Shown here: positions 7,984-9,480 of the stretch, one piece after another
Numbering within the stretch: the stretch's first letter is position 1
Layout of the letters: each line of letters opens with the position of its first letter
Assembly: GCA_913776795.1 (NCBI GenBank)
Contig: CAJYRH010000186.1
Location: 1 to 9,480, forward strand
Reading direction: 5' to 3'
From: an uncultured Pseudorhodoferax sp.
GTDB taxonomy: Bacteria > Pseudomonadota > Gammaproteobacteria > Burkholderiales > Burkholderiaceae
Length of the DNA stretch: 9,480 nt
Position numbers and translations under genes: made by a program
The notes under the pieces: generated by a model
Seen by the model: the letters and a program-made list of their open reading frames with translations, nothing else
Database searches by the model: none
Told to the model about the DNA's origin: nothing

Positions 7984-8010
7984 GCGCCAACGCCCGGCCT
8001 GCGCCAACGC
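7984..8010. repeat. 10-bp direct repeat next to the SDR stop codon
   Basis: GCGCCAACGC occurs at 7984-7993 and again at 8001-8010, with a 7-base spacer (period 17). Both copies are intergenic, and the second directly abuts the SDR stop codon. The role is unknown; it could be a regulator binding site upstream of qorA or chance in a G+C-rich spacer. Confidence 0.6.
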
Positions 8011-8808
8011 TCAGTGCGTGCCGGGATAGGCACCGCCATCCGGCAGGATGTTCTGCCCCGTGATGTAGCTGGCGTGCTGACTGCACAAAAAGGCGCAGAT
8101 CGCGCCGAACTCGGCCGGCGTGCCCAGGCGCCGCGCCGGGATGTTGTTCTTGCGCGCGGCGACGATGTCCTCGACCGGCTTGCCGGTCTTTGCGGCCTGG
8201 CCGGCCACGGTGGCGCGGATGCGGTCGGTGTCGAACACACCTGGCAGCAGGTTGTTGATGGTCACATTGGCCGAGGCCAGCTTGGTGGTGCGCGCCACGC
8301 CGGCGACGAAGCCCGTCAGGCCGCTGCGCGCGCCGTTGGACAGCCCCAGTACGTCGATCGGCGCCTTCACCGAACTGGAGGTGATGTTGACGATGCGGCC
8401 GAAGCCGCGCGCGGCCATGCCGTCGACCGCGCCCTTGATCAGTTCGATCGGCGTCAGCATGTTGGCGTCCAGCGCCTTCACCCAGTCCTCGCGGTCCCAG
8501 TCGCGGAAGTCGCCGGGCGGCGGGCCGCCGGCGTTGGTCACGATGATGTCGAACTCGGGCCGCACCGCGAACACCGCGGCGCGGCCGGCCGGCGTCGTGA
8601 TGTCGGCCGCCACATGGCGGACCTCGGCCGCCGCCGGGCGCTGCGGATCGTCCAGCAGCGTGCGCTCGGCGGCCTGCAGCGCCTCGGCACCGCGCGCCAC
8701 GATCAGCACGTTGACGCCCTCGCGCACCAGCGCCTGTGCGCAGCCGAAGCCCAGGCCCTTGCTCGCGCCGCACACCAGGGCCCACTTGCCTGCAATACCC
8801 AGATCCAT
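8011..8808 (-). CDS. SDR-family oxidoreductase-like protein with altered catalytic Tyr/Lys
   Basis: A 265-residue Rossmann-fold protein of the short-chain dehydrogenase/reductase family, similar to beta-ketoacyl-ACP reductase (FabG)-like proteins. The nucleotide-binding loop GASKGLG (14-20), Arg39 after the second strand (suggesting NADPH), D69 and the NAGG motif (92-95) are present. Of the catalytic tetrad, N116 and S144 are present at the usual 28-residue spacing. Thirteen residues after S144, where Tyr is expected, there is Ser157, and Arg161 replaces the Lys four residues later (LSNGARSGL). The C-terminal ILPDGG is typical. A subgroup of BKR-like SDRs with an imperfect tetrad is known, so this is probably a family trait rather than damage. 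The start ATG 8808 has GGAGAA (8813-8818, minus strand) upstream. The substrate, and whether it is a classical dehydrogenase at all, are unknown. A terminator separates it from tctA. Confidence 0.93.
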   Translation of the reverse strand: MDLGIAGKWALVCGASKGLGFGCAQALVREGVNVLIVARGAEALQAAERTLLDDPQRPAAAEVRHVAADITTPAGRAAVFAVRPEFDIIVTNAGGPPPGDFRDWDREDWVKALDANMLTPIELIKGAVDGMAARGFGRIVNITSSSVKAPIDVLGLSNGARSGLTGFVAGVARTTKLASANVTINNLLPGVFDTDRIRATVAGQAAKTGKPVEDIVAARKNNIPARRLGTPAEFGAICAFLCSQHASYITGQNILPDGGAYPGTH

Positions 8809-8838
8809 CACGTTCTCCGTTGTTGGCCAAAGCGGCCG

Positions 8839-8844
8839 ATCATA
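8839..8844 (-). promoter_or_regulatory. Candidate -10 element for the SDR gene
   Basis: TATGAT on the minus strand matches the sigma-70 -10 consensus at five of six positions and would place the start of transcription about 24 bases before the SDR ATG. No acceptable -35 lies at normal distance, because that stretch is occupied by the tctA terminator stem. Weak, but some promoter is needed here because the terminator should stop read-through from tctA. Confidence 0.3.
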
Positions 8845-8845
8845 G

Positions 8846-8870
8846 AAAAAACGGCGCCCGAGGGCGCCGT
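8846..8870 (-). terminator. Rho-independent terminator of tctA
   Basis: On the minus strand, an 8-bp perfect stem ACGGCGCC/GGCGCCGT (8870-8851) closes a CTCG loop and runs into six T residues (8851-8846). It begins 24 bases beyond the tctA stop. The T-tract is only on the minus-strand side, so the signal is directional and separates the Tct transcript from the SDR gene. Confidence 0.9.
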
Positions 8871-8894
8871 CCATGGAAAAGGCCGCGATCGACG

Positions 8895-9479
8895 TCAGTC
8901 TTCGACGAAGGCCTCTTCGCGCTTGCTCTTGACCGCCGGCAGCAGGACGATGATCACGAGGATGGCGGCAGCGATCAGCAGGCCGGCCGAGATCGGGCGC
9001 GTGACGAACACGCTCCAGTCGCCACGCGACAGCAACAGCGCGCGGCGCAGGTTCTCTTCCATCATCGGGCCCAGGATGAAGCCCAGCAGCAGCGGTGCGG
9101 GTTCGCAGCCCAGCTTGGCGAACAGGTAGCCGATGAAGCCGAAGGCGCCCACCATCCAGATGTCGAAGGTGTTGTTGTTGGTCGAGTACACGCCGATCGC
9201 GCAGAACAGCACGATGGACGGGAACAGGAACTTGTAGGGCACCGTCAGCAGCTTGATCCACCTGCCGATCAGCGGCAGGTTCAGGATCACCAGCATCGCG
9301 TTGCCGATCCACATCGAGGCGATCAGGCCCCAGAAGAGCTGCGGGTTGCTGGTCATGACCTGCGGGCCCGGCTGGATGTTGTGGATGGTCATCGCACCCA
9401 CCATCAGCGCCATCACGGCGTTGGGCGGAATGCCCAGCGTCAGCAGCGGGATGAAGGAGGTCTGCGCACCGGCGTTGTT
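8895..9479 (-). CDS. tctA: Tripartite tricarboxylate transporter permease TctA, C-terminal part
   Basis: Large membrane subunit of a tripartite tricarboxylate transporter, which imports citrate or other carboxylates together with a small membrane subunit (TctB) and a periplasmic binding protein (TctC/Bug). About 194 C-terminal residues of a protein usually near 500 are visible; the frame stays open to the right edge, so the GTG at 9416 is not the start. Family signatures present: AQTSFIPLLTLGIPPNAVMA, then NIQPGPQ, the hydrophobic WGLIASMWIGNAMLVILNLP, KLGCEPAPLLLGFILGPMMEE and GDWSVFVTRPIS. A last hydrophobic segment (LLIAAAILVIIVLLP) is followed by a short charged tail. No tctB or tctC follows, consistent with tctA being the last gene of its operon and ending at the terminator at 8846-8870. 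Ligand unknown. Confidence 0.95.
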   Translation of the reverse strand, partial: NNAGAQTSFIPLLTLGIPPNAVMALMVGAMTIHNIQPGPQVMTSNPQLFWGLIASMWIGNAMLVILNLPLIGRWIKLLTVPYKFLFPSIVLFCAIGVYSTNNNTFDIWMVGAFGFIGYLFAKLGCEPAPLLLGFILGPMMEENLRRALLLSRGDWSVFVTRPISAGLLIAAAILVIIVLLPAVKSKREEAFVED

Positions 9480-9480
9480 G

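Noticed and set aside
8851..8870. Terminator hairpin as a bidirectional terminator
   Set aside because: The plus-strand side is followed by CCATGG with no T-run, and no plus-strand gene ends there.
8809..9312. Upstream extension of the SDR frame into the tctA region
   Set aside because: It would read through the tctA terminator and antiphase tctA codons; the ATG at 8808 has a Shine-Dalgarno sequence and starts at the expected distance before the nucleotide-binding loop.

Overview
The window is a gene-dense, high-G+C (roughly two thirds by eye) bacterial chromosome segment. The ileS-lspA pair, the form of the IleRS and QorA proteins, and a tripartite tricarboxylate transporter (TctA) gene suggest a betaproteobacterium of the order Burkholderiales, probably family Comamonadaceae. 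This is inferred from protein style alone. No mobile element, CRISPR array, tRNA or rRNA gene was seen. Both edges cut through genes: ileS at the left and tctA at the right.

Left part, plus strand (2-4995): the 3' end of ileS (isoleucyl-tRNA synthetase) overlaps lspA (lipoprotein signal peptidase) by one base in a TGATG junction. After an 84-base gap holding G+C-rich hairpins and a possible -10 element comes a Na/Pi-cotransporter family gene with a C-terminal PhoU-like domain. Its TGA stop is followed directly by the stop of the next gene on the opposite strand; together they form the palindrome TGATCA, with no space between the genes.

Right part, minus strand, in transcription order from the right edge: (i) the 3' third or so of tctA, closed by a clear intrinsic terminator; (ii) a short-chain dehydrogenase/reductase-like gene that carries Ser and Arg where the catalytic Tyr and Lys should be; (iii) qorA (NADPH:quinone oxidoreductase, zinc-less MDR family) behind its own candidate promoter; (iv) a DUF4743/Nudix hydrolase gene coupled to qorA by a 4-base GTGA overlap; (v) after a 166-base gap, an orphan PleD-like response regulator with a GGEEF diguanylate cyclase domain and an intact inhibitory site.

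Functionally this is a housekeeping pair (translation, lipoprotein maturation), a likely phosphate or anion handling protein, and a set of metabolic and signalling genes. The qorA-Nudix pair is the only minus-strand pair with a tight translational link and may form a small redox or metabolite-repair unit. I found no multi-gene defence, mobile or otherwise undescribed system. The points most worth a second look are the SDR with altered catalytic residues, the qorA-Nudix coupling with an E-to-D change in the Nudix box, and the dyad and direct repeat between the SDR gene and qorA.
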